Assembly: GCA_965207535.1 (NCBI GenBank)
Contig: CBDBMR010000006.1
Span: 84,540 to 148,539 of the forward strand
Source of the DNA: JAJDXO01 sp965207535
GTDB taxonomy: Bacteria > Pseudomonadota > Alphaproteobacteria > Rhodospirillales > UBA2165
DNA length: 64,000 nucleotides
Direction of reading: 5' to 3'
Under the pieces are notes generated by a model that was given only the letters and a program-made list of their open reading frames with translations, was not told where the DNA came from and searched no databases. A program made the translations under genes and the position numbers. Positions 42,732 through 51,097 of the stretch are shown piece after piece; position 1 is the stretch's first letter, and every line of letters starts with the position of its first letter.

Positions 42732-42998
42732 CTACGCGGCAGCCGGATCAAGCATCGGATCGAGCCGGCCCTGGGCGTCGAGCGCCAGCAAATCGTCGCA
42801 GCCGCCGACGTGCTCATCGTCGATGAATATCTGTGGAACCGTGTGCCCGCCGTTGGCCCGCTCCAGCATTTCGGCCCGGCGCCTGGGGTGAAGCAGGACG
42901 TCGAATTCCTCGAAGTCGACGCCCTTGCCCTTGAGGAGCGCTTTCGCCCGCCAGCAGAAGCCGCAAAAAGGCGATGTATAGATTTCCACCTTGGCCAC
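42732..42998 (-). CDS. grxC: Glutaredoxin 3-like, with C-G-F-C active site
   Basis: An 88-residue glutaredoxin. The active site is SPFCGFCWRAKALL, so the standard C-P-Y-C reads C-G-F-C here. The cis-Pro block is TVPQIFIDDEHVGGCDDL. It reduces disulfides and glutathione mixed disulfides in the cytoplasm. The missing Pro probably changes redox potential. It is located between ComF and the nitrilase family gene, the usual alphaproteobacterial order (comF-grxC-nit-DUF1178). Confidence 0.92.
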   Translation of the reverse strand: MAKVEIYTSPFCGFCWRAKALLKGKGVDFEEFDVLLHPRRRAEMLERANGGHTVPQIFIDDEHVGGCDDLLALDAQGRLDPMLDPAAA

Positions 42999-43090
42999 CG
43001 TTCAGCCCGGCCTTTCGACAGTCATTGTCACCCACAGCGATTTATAGAGCATTACGGCGCTGCCGCCATCCCCGTAGGTGAAGCGGAGGT

Positions 43091-43903
43091 TCAAACCTGC
43101 GTGCGTACCGCGCGGGCAAGGGACACGACGTCCACCGACCGGGCGCCCGCGCGCAGGACCTGCCGGGCGCAGGCTTCGGCGGTTTCGCCGGTGGTCATGA
43201 CGTCGTCCACCAGCACCACGCTACGGTCCTTCAGGTCCGGCGCTTGCCCGGGGCCGACCGCGATGGCGCCCGACAGCCGCTGGCGGCGCGCTTCCCGGTT
43301 GAGGCGGCCGAGAGGCGGGGTGCGGCGCCGGCGGACGAGCGCCCGCGGCGAAACCGGTATTCCCGTCTCCCTGGCGAGTGCGTGGGCAAGGAGCGCGGCT
43401 TGGTTGTAGCGCCGGCGAAACAGCCGCATCCAATGAAGCGGGACCGGCACCAGCACATCGGCGCCGGCGAGGCATGCGCGTCCCGCCCGGGCCAGCCACC
43501 GGCCATAGGACGGCGCGGCGTGGGTGGCGTCGGCATACTTGAAGCCGAGCACCAGATCGCGGCTGGCGTCGTTGTAGACCATGACCGCGCGGGCCCGGCC
43601 ATAGCTCGGCGGTGCGGCGGCGCATGCCCCGCACAGGGCCCCCTCGCCGACGTCATGGGCGAAGGGAAGCCCGCAGCACGCGCAATGGGGTTCGGCGACG
43701 AAGCTCACCTCGCGCCAGCAATCGCCGCACAGGCTGCCCGGTCCCTCGACCAGCGCGCGGCACCTGAGGCACTGGGGCGGAAACAGGACGTCCATGGCGC
43801 GGGCGGCCAATTGGCCGGGGGCACGAGCGGCCAAGAGGCCGAGGGGACGGGCACCGGCGGCGCCGCCCTCGCGGCGGTAATTCAGGTGATCGGTCACATC
43901 CAT
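43091..43903 (-). CDS. comF: ComF family phosphoribosyltransferase-like protein
   Basis: A 270-residue protein. A double zinc-ribbon (CLRCRALVEGPGSLCGDC and CACCGLPF...LCGAC) precedes the PRT domain with the PRPP loop SVVLVDDVMTTGETAEACA. DVLVPVPLHWMRLFRRRYNQAALLA is also conserved. ComF homologues assist DNA uptake in naturally competent bacteria, but the enzymatic reaction is unknown. The ATG at 43903 has GGGGAG directly before it; GTG at 43897 gives better spacing and is an alternative. Confidence 0.9.
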   Translation of the reverse strand: MDVTDHLNYRREGGAAGARPLGLLAARAPGQLAARAMDVLFPPQCLRCRALVEGPGSLCGDCWREVSFVAEPHCACCGLPFAHDVGEGALCGACAAAPPSYGRARAVMVYNDASRDLVLGFKYADATHAAPSYGRWLARAGRACLAGADVLVPVPLHWMRLFRRRYNQAALLAHALARETGIPVSPRALVRRRRTPPLGRLNREARRQRLSGAIAVGPGQAPDLKDRSVVLVDDVMTTGETAEACARQVLRAGARSVDVVSLARAVRTQV

Positions 43904-43988
43904 CTCCCCGGCATTTTCCCGGTATTTAACCCCGAGGTCCGCCGCCGGCGCAATGACAGGGTGGCCGATTCCGTGGCATAACCCGCCC

Positions 43989-44870
43989 ATGAACCGGGAA
44001 TTCGAGATTTTCGACCGGCGCGCCGTCCGCGCCCATCGCGACCGCGCCGCGGCCGGGCTGGACGGCTACGATTTTCTGTTTCGGGCGGCGGCCGAGGGGT
44101 TGGCCAGCCGCCTCGCCGATGTCAGGCGAAACTTCGCGGAGGTGCTCGATCTCGGCTGCCATGACGGCTTCCTCGCGGACTATCTCGAGCCCGACCACGG
44201 CACCGAACTGCTCGTCCAGTGCGACCTCTCCGAGGCGATGGCGGGCCGGGCGCCGGGCCTCTGCGCGGCGGCCGACGAGGAGTTGCTGCCGTTCCGGCCG
44301 GCGAGCTTCGATCTGGTCATAAGCTGCCTTTCCCTTCATTGGGTGAACGACCTGCCGGGCTCACTGGTTCAGGCGCGCCAAGCGCTCAAGCCCGACGGCC
44401 TTTTTCTGGCGGTGATGCTGGGCGGCGGGACGCTCCGCGAACTGCGGTCCGCCCTGCTCGCCGCCGATACGGAGCTTTCCGGCGGCGCCGGCCCCCGGAT
44501 ATCGCCGTTCGCCGACGTGCGGGATGCCGGCGATCTGCTGGGCCGGGCCGGCTTCGCCCTGCCGGTCGCCGATACGAGCACCCTGACCGTTTCCTATGCC
44601 GATCCGTTCAGACTCTTGCGTGATCTCAAGGGCATGGGGGAAGCCAATTCGGTTGCGGCCCGGCGGCGGTCCTTTACCCGCCGCCAGGTGTTTCCGCGCG
44701 CCGCCGAAATATACCGGGAGATGTACGGAGATGCGGCGGGCCGGGTACCGGCGACCTTCGAGATGATCACCATGACCGCGTGGGCGCCCGCCGATACCCA
44801 GCCCAGGCCGCTGCCCCGGGGCTCCGGCGAGGTTTCGCTCACCGATTTTCTCAAGCGCGGGGACGGGTGA
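43989..44870 (+). CDS. SAM-dependent methyltransferase/hydroxylase, NDUFAF5-like
   Basis: A 293-residue protein from the ATG at 43989. It has the methyltransferase fold with EVLDLGCHDGFLADYLEPDHG, and LVISCLSLHWVNDLPGSLVQARQALKPDGLFLAVMLGGGTLREL. The start EIFDRRAVRAHRDRAAAGL closely matches the mitochondrial complex I assembly factor NDUFAF5 and its alphaproteobacterial relatives, rather than BioC. NDUFAF5 hydroxylates an Arg on a complex I subunit. The gene is divergent from comF, a conserved alphaproteobacterial arrangement. Confidence 0.82.
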   Translation: MNREFEIFDRRAVRAHRDRAAAGLDGYDFLFRAAAEGLASRLADVRRNFAEVLDLGCHDGFLADYLEPDHGTELLVQCDLSEAMAGRAPGLCAAADEELLPFRPASFDLVISCLSLHWVNDLPGSLVQARQALKPDGLFLAVMLGGGTLRELRSALLAADTELSGGAGPRISPFADVRDAGDLLGRAGFALPVADTSTLTVSYADPFRLLRDLKGMGEANSVAARRRSFTRRQVFPRAAEIYREMYGDAAGRVPATFEMITMTAWAPADTQPRPLPRGSGEVSLTDFLKRGDG

Positions 44871-44905
44871 TTGCCCGGGCGGGAACGCTCCGATAGGCTC
44901 GGCGG

Positions 44906-45604
44906 ATGGAATTTCCCCACCCCCTGATCAGGGGCACCCTCATCAAGCGCTATAAGCGGTTCCTGGCCGACGTCGCCCTCGAGGACGGCTCGGAGGTCAC
45001 CGCCCACTGCGCCAATTCAGGCACCATGCTCAGCGTCAACGAGCCCGGCTCCGAGGTGTGGCTGTCGCCGGCGAACAACCCCGACCGCAAGCTGAAATAC
45101 ACCTGGGAGCTGATCCGCGTAGGCCGAGCGCTGGTCGGCATCAACACCCAGCATCCCAACAGGATCGTCCAGGAAGCCATCGAAGGGGGCGTGCCTAAGG
45201 AACTGCAAGGATACGGCTCGCTGCGCCGGGAAGTGAAGTACGGCAGGAACTCCCGGATCGACATCCTGCTGGAGGACGCAGCCAGGCCCCAATGTTTCGT
45301 CGAGGTGAAGAACGTCACCATGAAACGGGGCGACGTGGCCGAATTTCCGGACGCCGTCACGGCGCGGGGCACCAAGCACCTCCACGAACTGGCCGATCAG
45401 GTTGCCGAGGGTCACCGCGCGGTGATGTTCTATCTGGTCCAGCGTCCGGACTGTTCCGAATTCGCGCTCGCCGGCGATATCGATCCGGCCTACGCCGACG
45501 CGCTGGTGAAGGCCCGCGATGCGGGCGTCGAGGTCGTGGCCTACGGCTGCCATGTCGGGACCGACGGCGTGAGGGTCGCCGGCCCGGTCGACATCAGGCT
45601 CTGA
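44906..45604 (+). CDS. sfsA: DNA/RNA nuclease SfsA (sugar fermentation stimulation homologue)
   Basis: A 232-residue protein with the SfsA motif set: LIRGTLIKRYKRFLADV (OB-fold-like N-terminal domain), AHCANSGTMLSVNEPGSEVWLSP, and the C-terminal nuclease-like domain with RIDILLE, CFVEVKNVTMKRGDVAEFPDAVTARGTKHLHEL. The D-x-x-x-E/VKN pattern is that of a PD-(D/E)XK nuclease fold. Role in Escherichia coli is linked to maltose gene expression, but the biochemical role is unsettled. Confidence 0.95.
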   Translation: MEFPHPLIRGTLIKRYKRFLADVALEDGSEVTAHCANSGTMLSVNEPGSEVWLSPANNPDRKLKYTWELIRVGRALVGINTQHPNRIVQEAIEGGVPKELQGYGSLRREVKYGRNSRIDILLEDAARPQCFVEVKNVTMKRGDVAEFPDAVTARGTKHLHELADQVAEGHRAVMFYLVQRPDCSEFALAGDIDPAYADALVKARDAGVEVVAYGCHVGTDGVRVAGPVDIRL

Positions 45605-45725
45605 GGAGAATTGGGGCTTGCCGGCCGGTCCCCGCTAAACCCCTCGGAAATCCGGGGCGGGGGTGTATAATCCGCCGCCTCTATTACGGGCCTCTATTAC
45701 CGGCCAGTCTTAACGGAGTGACATT

Positions 45726-46520
45726 TTGGACGCCGAACCGCGAAGCATAAAAATACACACCGAAAGCGACTTCGAAGGGATGCGGAGGGCCGGCCGGCTG
45801 GCCGCCGAGACCCTCGATTTCATCGCCGACCGCATCGAGCCCGGCGTAACCACCGGGCGGCTCGACGAACTGTGCGCCGATTTCATCGCCGAGCGCGGCG
45901 GGGTCTCCGCGCCCCTCAACTACCGGGGCTTCCCCAAGTCCATCTGCACCTCGGTGAACCACGTGGTGTGCCACGGCATTCCCGGCGACAAGGTCCTCCA
46001 GGACGGCGACGTGCTCAACATCGACGTGACGCCCATCGTCGACGGATGGCACGGCGACACCAGCCGGATGTTCCATGTCGGCGATGTGAGCATCAAGTCC
46101 AGGCGGCTGATCGACGTCACCTACGAGGCCATGATGAAGGGCATCGAAGTGGTCAGGCCGGGCGCCACGGTCGGCGACATCGGCCACGCCATCGAGGAGT
46201 TCGTCGAGCCCTTCCGCTATTCCATCGTCCGGGATTTTTGCGGCCATGGGGTGGGGCGGATCTTCCACGATGCGCCCAACATTCTCCACTTCGGCAATCC
46301 CGGCGAGGGCCCCGTCCTCCGCGAGGGGATGTTCTTCACCGTCGAGCCCATGGTGAATGCCGGCCGCCACGAGGTCAAAATTCTCGGCGACGGCTGGACG
46401 GCGGTGACCAAGGACCGGTCCTTGTCCGCGCAGTTCGAGCACACCATCGCGGTGACCGCCGAGGGCCACGAGATCTTCACCGTCTCGCCGGCCGGCCGCG
46501 ACAAGCCCCCCTACGGCTAG
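45726..46520 (+). CDS. map: Type I methionine aminopeptidase
   Basis: A 264-residue enzyme starting at TTG (45726), with TAACGGAGTG upstream as ribosome-binding site. Metal ligands can be followed: VVCHGIPG (His), LNIDVTPIVDGWHGDTSRMF (two Asp), FCGHGVGRIFHDAP (His), TVEPMVN (Glu), SAQFEHTIAVT (Glu). It removes N-terminal Met from new proteins. A GC-rich hairpin and a TATAAT (45665-45670) lie upstream. It is followed 20 bp later by radC. Confidence 0.96.
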   Translation: MDAEPRSIKIHTESDFEGMRRAGRLAAETLDFIADRIEPGVTTGRLDELCADFIAERGGVSAPLNYRGFPKSICTSVNHVVCHGIPGDKVLQDGDVLNIDVTPIVDGWHGDTSRMFHVGDVSIKSRRLIDVTYEAMMKGIEVVRPGATVGDIGHAIEEFVEPFRYSIVRDFCGHGVGRIFHDAPNILHFGNPGEGPVLREGMFFTVEPMVNAGRHEVKILGDGWTAVTKDRSLSAQFEHTIAVTAEGHEIFTVSPAGRDKPPYG

Positions 46521-46540
46521 GCTCCCGGGCGGATGTCTGA

Positions 46541-47233
46541 ATGTCCGGTACGAAGTCTCCCAAGCCTCATTACGCGGGCCACCGGGCGCGGCTCCGCGAG
46601 CGTTTCCTGAAATCGGGCGGCGAGGCGCTCGCCGATTATGAACTGCTGGAACTGCTGCTGTTTCAGGCCCTGCCCCGGGGCGACACCAAGCCCCTCGCCA
46701 AGGAATTGATCGCCCACTTCGGCTCCTATGCCGAGGTGCTGAGCGCCGATGGAGACGCGCTTCGCGAGGTGCCGGGCGTCGGCGATGCCGTCGTCGCGGC
46801 GCTCAAGACGGTGCGGGCCGCCGCGCTGCGGCTGATGAGCGACGAGCTGATGGACAAGCCGGTGCTGGGCTCGTGGCAGGCGCTCCTGGACTATTGCCGG
46901 GCGGCCATGGCGCGGGAGAAGACCGAGCAGTTCCGGCTGCTCTATCTCAACCGCAAGAACGCGCTCATCGCCGACGAGGTGCAGCAGCGGGGAACCGTCG
47001 ACCAGACCGCCGTCTACCCCCGCGAGGTGGTCAAGCGGGCGCTGGAGCTGGGCGCGACGGCGATCATCATGGTCCACAACCATCCGTCGGGCGACCCGAC
47101 GCCTTCCCGGGGCGACATCGACATGACCAACGAGGTCAAGGAGGCGGGCGAGAAGCTGGGGATCGTGCTCCACGACCATATCGTCATCGCCCGCGGCGGC
47201 GCGTCGAGCTTCAAGAGCATGGGATTGCTGTAG
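46541..47233 (+). CDS. radC: RadC family JAB/MPN-domain protein
   Basis: A 230-residue protein. The N-terminal UPF0758 region (HYAGHRARLRERFLKSGGEALADYELLELLLFQALPRGD, with a helix-hairpin-helix LREVPGVGDAVVAAL) precedes the C-terminal JAB/MPN metalloprotease-like domain with the H-x-H-x7-S-x2-D motif in VHNHPSGDPTPSRGDIDMT. Despite the gene name, a role in DNA repair is doubtful. It is placed after map as in many alphaproteobacteria. Confidence 0.95.
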   Translation: MSGTKSPKPHYAGHRARLRERFLKSGGEALADYELLELLLFQALPRGDTKPLAKELIAHFGSYAEVLSADGDALREVPGVGDAVVAALKTVRAAALRLMSDELMDKPVLGSWQALLDYCRAAMAREKTEQFRLLYLNRKNALIADEVQQRGTVDQTAVYPREVVKRALELGATAIIMVHNHPSGDPTPSRGDIDMTNEVKEAGEKLGIVLHDHIVIARGGASSFKSMGLL

Positions 47234-47239
47234 GGGGCT

Positions 47240-47600
47240 GCATCACCCCCCCCTCCCTAACCCTCCCCCTCGAAGGGGGGAGGGGATTTAGTCTATGACC
47301 CCCTCACGCTCATTATCTTATGACCCCCTCACCCTAACCCTCTCCCCCTGAAGAAGGGGGAGAGGGGACAACAAATAAACCCTCTCCCCTGGAGGGAGAG
47401 GGATGCGAAGGCTTGGCGGGCGGTAGCTGAGCCTAGCCGTAGCTGGGTGAGGGGGAATTTCTACATCCCCCCCCACCCTCGACGCCCGGCTATTGCCGGC
47501 CGTCTCGACCTCCCCCTCCAGGGGGGAGGTGATCCGATCCACCTCGGCCTATTCCCTCCCCCCTTGAGGGGGAGGGTCAGGGAGGGGGGATTTTGTCGAA
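47240..47600. repeat. Intergenic cluster of CCCTC/GAGGG palindromic repeats (family copy A at 47380-47460)
   Basis: This ~360-bp noncoding stretch after radC is made of short GC-rich palindromes such as CCTCTCCCCCTGAAG/AAGGGGGAGAGGGG and CCTCCCCCTCCAGGGGGGAGG. Bases 47380-47460 closely match those at 48771-48853 (CCTCTCCC...GGGAGAGGGATGCG, AGGCTTGGCGGGCGG, AGCTGGGTGAGGGGGAATTT). A related set is at 62581-62673. It is an intergenic repeat family of REP or small mobile-palindrome type. No gene is seen in it. Confidence 0.8.
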
Positions 47601-47684
47601 GGAAATCCTTGAAATTTCGGGCCGCGACGGCGTGTAATGGGCCTAAGCAATCGATAATGATCGAACAACGATGGGAGCTTCGCC

Positions 47685-48755
47685 ATGGTAGACCGCGCCA
47701 TGGAGCCGGCGGTCCGGAATTCCTGGTACCTCGCCGGCTGGTCGCATGAAATCGACGGCGGGTTCGTCGGCCGGACGGTTCTGGGCGACGACCTCGTCCT
47801 GTTCCGGGATTCCGGCGGCCGCGCCGCCGTGCTCGAGGACCGCTGCTGCCACCGGGGCGCGCCGCTCACCGAGGGCGATCTGGTGCCCGCCGGCATCCAG
47901 TGCGGCTATCACGGCCTGGTCTTCGATGGGACCGGCGCCTGCGTCGAGATCCCCGAAGAGGAGCCGAACCCGGCGTTCAGGGTGCGGGCCTACCCGGTGG
48001 TCGAGCGCCAGCATTGCATCTGGGTCTGGATGGGCGAGGCCGGACTGGCCGACGAGAGCCTCATCGTCGACTTCCCGTACACCGAGACCGACGACCATGA
48101 ATTCTTCTATGGCCGGTATGACGTTGCCGCCAACTACATGTTCATGATCGACAATCTGATGGATCTCACCCACCTCGGCTACGTCCACAAGACGACCATC
48201 GGCGGGTTTCCCGAGTCCCACAACAAGGCGACGCTGACCGCGACCCGGACCGAGCGGGGCGCCCACTTCCTGCGCTGGCTGATCGATGCGCCGCCGCCGC
48301 CGTCATTCGTCGATGCCGTGGGATTCGAGGGGAATATCGACCGCTGGTCGGACTTCGAGTACGTCTCGCCGGCGACGGTCCTCCAGTGGGGCGGCGCGCT
48401 GGACACCGGAACCGGCGCCCGGGAGAACCGCCATCAGCCGGGCGGCATGTCGCTCAGGCTGCTGCACAACGCGACCCCGGTGACGGACCGCGCGTGCCAC
48501 TATTTCTTCGCCGTTTCGGCCCGTGGGCTGAAGCTCGATACCCCGGCGGGAGAGGCCTTCCGACGGGACATCCTCGACGCCTTCCTCGAGGACAAGGCGA
48601 TCATCGAGGCCCAGCAGCGGGCCGTCGACAAGGACCCGGACCGGCCGCTGCTCCACCGCAAGCGCGACGCGGCGGTGGCCTATGCCCGCCAGGCGATCCG
48701 CCGGCTTCAGGATACTGAAGGCGAGGGGGCCGTTAGGTCCGAAGCGGCGGAATAG
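47685..48755 (+). CDS. Rieske non-haem iron oxygenase, alpha subunit (VanA-like)
   Basis: A 356-residue protein. The N-terminal Rieske domain binds a [2Fe-2S] cluster through CCHRGAPLTEGDL and CGYHGLVF. The catalytic domain has the mononuclear iron site DNLMDLTHLGYVHK (D-x3-D-x2-H-x4-H pattern). Length fits vanillate O-demethylase/toluenesulfonate monooxygenase-type aromatic oxygenases. No reductase gene lies next to it. Together with the MFS, the reductive-dehalogenase-like gene and the acyl-CoA synthetase 7-12 kb away it hints at aromatic catabolism. Confidence 0.9.
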   Translation: MVDRAMEPAVRNSWYLAGWSHEIDGGFVGRTVLGDDLVLFRDSGGRAAVLEDRCCHRGAPLTEGDLVPAGIQCGYHGLVFDGTGACVEIPEEEPNPAFRVRAYPVVERQHCIWVWMGEAGLADESLIVDFPYTETDDHEFFYGRYDVAANYMFMIDNLMDLTHLGYVHKTTIGGFPESHNKATLTATRTERGAHFLRWLIDAPPPPSFVDAVGFEGNIDRWSDFEYVSPATVLQWGGALDTGTGARENRHQPGGMSLRLLHNATPVTDRACHYFFAVSARGLKLDTPAGEAFRRDILDAFLEDKAIIEAQQRAVDKDPDRPLLHRKRDAAVAYARQAIRRLQDTEGEGAVRSEAAE

Positions 48756-48767
48756 CCGGCGGCATTG

Positions 48768-48897
48768 GGCTCCCTCTCCCCCGGAGGGAGAGGGATGCGC
48801 AGGCTTGGCGGGCGGGAGCCCGACTTAGCCGAAGCTGGGTGAGGGGGAATTTTCACATCACCCTCACCCCGGCCCTCTCCCAGAGGGAGAGGGAGCC
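48768..48897. repeat. 130-bp palindromic intergenic element (family copy B)
   Basis: Its ends form an inverted repeat: GGCTCCCTCTCCC at the left and GGGAGAGGGAGCC at the right. The left half matches copy A at 47380-47460. It resembles a non-autonomous palindromic element. It immediately borders the AT-richer defence operon, whose last gene ends at 48977. Confidence 0.75.
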
Positions 48898-48976
48898 GTC
48901 GCCGTTGCTACATCGAGTCCCCTTCAGGTGGCGTGGTCTGCGGATGACAAAACGCCAAACGGAATGTACGTCTTGA

Positions 48977-49342
48977 CTAGTTCGTTAACTCCGCAACTTC
49001 CCTCAAAGCCGCGGCGTGTTTCTTTAGTCCGTGCTTGTTCCCAGCGTACTCGGCCCAAACATATTCCTCGAGCTTGCTGCCATTCGGAAGTCCGGAGCGG
49101 CCGGAGGAACGATAACCTTCATCTAGCCGTCTGAAATTGTTTAGCTTCGCGTAGACAGAGCCCGGCGATCGGAAGGTAGAGAATTTTTTTGAAGAATGTT
49201 TGTCTCGCTTTCTGAGCACTTTCGACAATTCTACTAGGCGATGATCTTTCTTGTCAGGCAAGTGTCCTCGAAGCGAAATATACAGGTCCAATGCCAAGAC
49301 CAATTCTTCAGTCGTCCAATTCGGATTCTTCTGTCCAGCCAT
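48977..49342 (-). CDS. McrA-type endonuclease N-terminal head domain, without an HNH nuclease
   Basis: A 121-residue protein from the ATG at 49342 (in-frame ATG at 49369 possible). KNPNWTTEELVLALDLYISLRG, RSPGSVYAKLNNFRRLDEGY and LEEYVWAEYAGNKHGLKKHAAALRE match the head domain that precedes the HNH domain of ScoMcrA-like modification-dependent endonucleases. Here the frame stops right after it (AELTN then TAG) and no HNH motif follows before the palindromic repeat. The gene may be truncated at the island border, or be a stand-alone domain. It overlaps or abuts vsr upstream and is the operon's last gene. Confidence 0.6.
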   Translation of the reverse strand: MAGQKNPNWTTEELVLALDLYISLRGHLPDKKDHRLVELSKVLRKRDKHSSKKFSTFRSPGSVYAKLNNFRRLDEGYRSSGRSGLPNGSKLEEYVWAEYAGNKHGLKKHAAALREVAELTN

Positions 49343-49352
49343 CACAATCCCC

Positions 49353-49763
49353 TTAATCAAGAAATCCAATCAATTCTGCTTCAAGCGATTCAATGCAGTC
49401 GGGTTTCGTCTGACACTCCCATACCACCTTCGCACTCCATCCTTCATTCTCCAGCGCTTGGAGGTTGCGTTGGTCCCGTCTCACGTTGTCCTTAAATTTC
49501 TTTCGCCAAAATTTTGTTTCCGTCTTTGGCATGGTTGCCATCTTGCAATCGTCATGACGGTGCCAAAAACAACCATGAACGAAGATCACCTTTCGGCGAC
49601 TTGGAAAAACCAGATCAGGTGAGCCCGGTAGGTTTGAGCGGTGGAGTCTGTATCGATAGCCCTTGCCGTGGAGCATTCGCCGAACCACCATTTCGGGTTT
49701 GGTGTCTTTCCCTCTCACTCGAGCCATGATCTGACTGCGGTTGAGTGGATTCATTTTGGTCAT
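49353..49763 (-). CDS. vsr: Very short patch repair endonuclease
   Basis: A 136-residue protein. It has NRSQIMARVRGKDTKPEMVVRRMLHGKGYRYRLH, the catalytic Asp in SPDLVFPSRRKVIFVHGCFWHRHDDC, and zinc-site Cys/His residues of the Vsr fold. It nicks DNA 5' of T in T:G mismatches that come from deamination of 5-methylcytosine. The gene directly follows the cytosine methyltransferase with no gap (start 49763, dcm stop 49764), so they are co-expressed, the usual vsr-dcm link. Confidence 0.93.
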   Translation of the reverse strand: MTKMNPLNRSQIMARVRGKDTKPEMVVRRMLHGKGYRYRLHRSNLPGSPDLVFPSRRKVIFVHGCFWHRHDDCKMATMPKTETKFWRKKFKDNVRRDQRNLQALENEGWSAKVVWECQTKPDCIESLEAELIGFLD

Positions 49764-51095
49764 CTACGCGGTTGCCGGGTCCATTGTGGCCAGCGCTGCA
49801 ATTCCACCAACAAATCCGATCACGGGAGGCACCGCGTCTCCAATCAGCTTCGAAAATGCCTTGTTGCTCAACTCCCTTTCAGAACTCAATTCAAATCTGA
49901 ACGAGTCGGGAAATCCTTGTAATCGTGCTCCTTCGTGAGGGGTCAACGATCGAGGTTGCCCGGGGTGAGTAAAGCGACCACGGCCCGGAGACATGAATCC
50001 AGTTGTGATAGTTCCACTGGCATCATCCCACCTCAGGCGGCCGTAGACCGATGGATAGGTGTGTCCATCCTGATGGCATTCCGGCCGTTGTTGGTTCGGG
50101 AGTTCGTGTAGATCGTTGTCGAACAGATATTCGATTCGAGCCCTGTTCTCGTCGGAGATCTTTGCGGGTCTATCAAATGCATTTTTGGATTTGGCATTTA
50201 AGAGATCATGGATCGCCCATTTGATGTTTCTCGGACTCCGCTTGAATGCCTCATAGGCTGCCCTGATGTTTGGCTGGCCTAGTTTCGATGCCACGATCAG
50301 ATGTCGCTGCCTTGTCTGTGGCACACCAAGCTGCAACGCTGACAAAATCATTGTATCGACTAGGTAGCCCGCTTGCTCCAACAGAGCACAGCTTGTCTCC
50401 ACGACAGATTGTTTGGCGCGTCTGACGCCCGGTACATTTTCGATCACCACTATCGGGATATTTTGGCTAACTGCGATTGCCGGAACGGTAAGATACAGAA
50501 GGTTCCTGGGGTCATTGCCGCGGGTCCGGTTGTTAACGTTTGAATGACCCTGGCATGGGGGGCCTGCAATCAGCAGAGAAACCTGCCCTTCGAGATCGAA
50601 GAGTTTTGGATCCATCACTTCAGGAAAGTAGTCAAACTCCGCAGAAGCAGCCCAGCCATTCAAACCATAGTCAACTGCAACACCAAGATTTCCAGTCAGC
50701 TGATAAGTAGGGGCAAAGTTAACGTCATAAACTTCCTGTGCTTCCTCGTCCTCATCTGCAGACAGCACAAATCTAGGTGCGAACCCCAGCGACTTGATTG
50801 CGTTACGAATGCCGAGCGAAAACCCGCCGGCACCTGAGAAGAGATCAGCTATGCCAATCTCGATGGACGGTGCCGCTTCATCTTGCGGGAGCACTCCCTT
50901 GAGAAGAGATTGATCCCACCTGTTCAATAGTGTCGTTTGCCGAGGCGTTGATCCCAATCCCCTAGGTTTTGGAATCACCTGCGTTCCGTGATTGTCACCG
51001 GTGGTGACTTGGCGAGCAAGTACCCCATCCTTCAGCTCAAAATGCTCATTGATACTAAGACCGGCTAATTCGTCGAGTGGTAGCAGTTCGTCCAT
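49764..51095 (-). CDS. dcm: C5-cytosine DNA methyltransferase
   Basis: A 443-residue enzyme. A ~78-residue N-terminal extension precedes motif I, ADLFSGAGGFSLG (residues ~83-95). Motif IV is AGPPCQGHSN with the catalytic Cys at ~181; motif VI is VIENVPG (~218-223); motif VIII is QTRQRHLIV; motifs IX/X are SLTPHEGARLQGFPDSF and NKAFSKLIGDAVPP. The target-recognition region is between VIII and IX (~residues 270-370). It likely protects host DNA in the same operon as the ATPase and Vsr. The recognition sequence cannot be predicted. It lies 2 bp after the DUF6339-like gene. Confidence 0.95.
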   Translation of the reverse strand: MDELLPLDELAGLSINEHFELKDGVLARQVTTGDNHGTQVIPKPRGLGSTPRQTTLLNRWDQSLLKGVLPQDEAAPSIEIGIADLFSGAGGFSLGIRNAIKSLGFAPRFVLSADEDEEAQEVYDVNFAPTYQLTGNLGVAVDYGLNGWAASAEFDYFPEVMDPKLFDLEGQVSLLIAGPPCQGHSNVNNRTRGNDPRNLLYLTVPAIAVSQNIPIVVIENVPGVRRAKQSVVETSCALLEQAGYLVDTMILSALQLGVPQTRQRHLIVASKLGQPNIRAAYEAFKRSPRNIKWAIHDLLNAKSKNAFDRPAKISDENRARIEYLFDNDLHELPNQQRPECHQDGHTYPSVYGRLRWDDASGTITTGFMSPGRGRFTHPGQPRSLTPHEGARLQGFPDSFRFELSSERELSNKAFSKLIGDAVPPVIGFVGGIAALATMDPATA

Positions 51096-51097
51096 TC

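Noticed and set aside
47240..47600. CRISPR array
   Set aside because: Repeats are palindromic and irregularly spaced without unique equal-length spacers; no cas genes are nearby.
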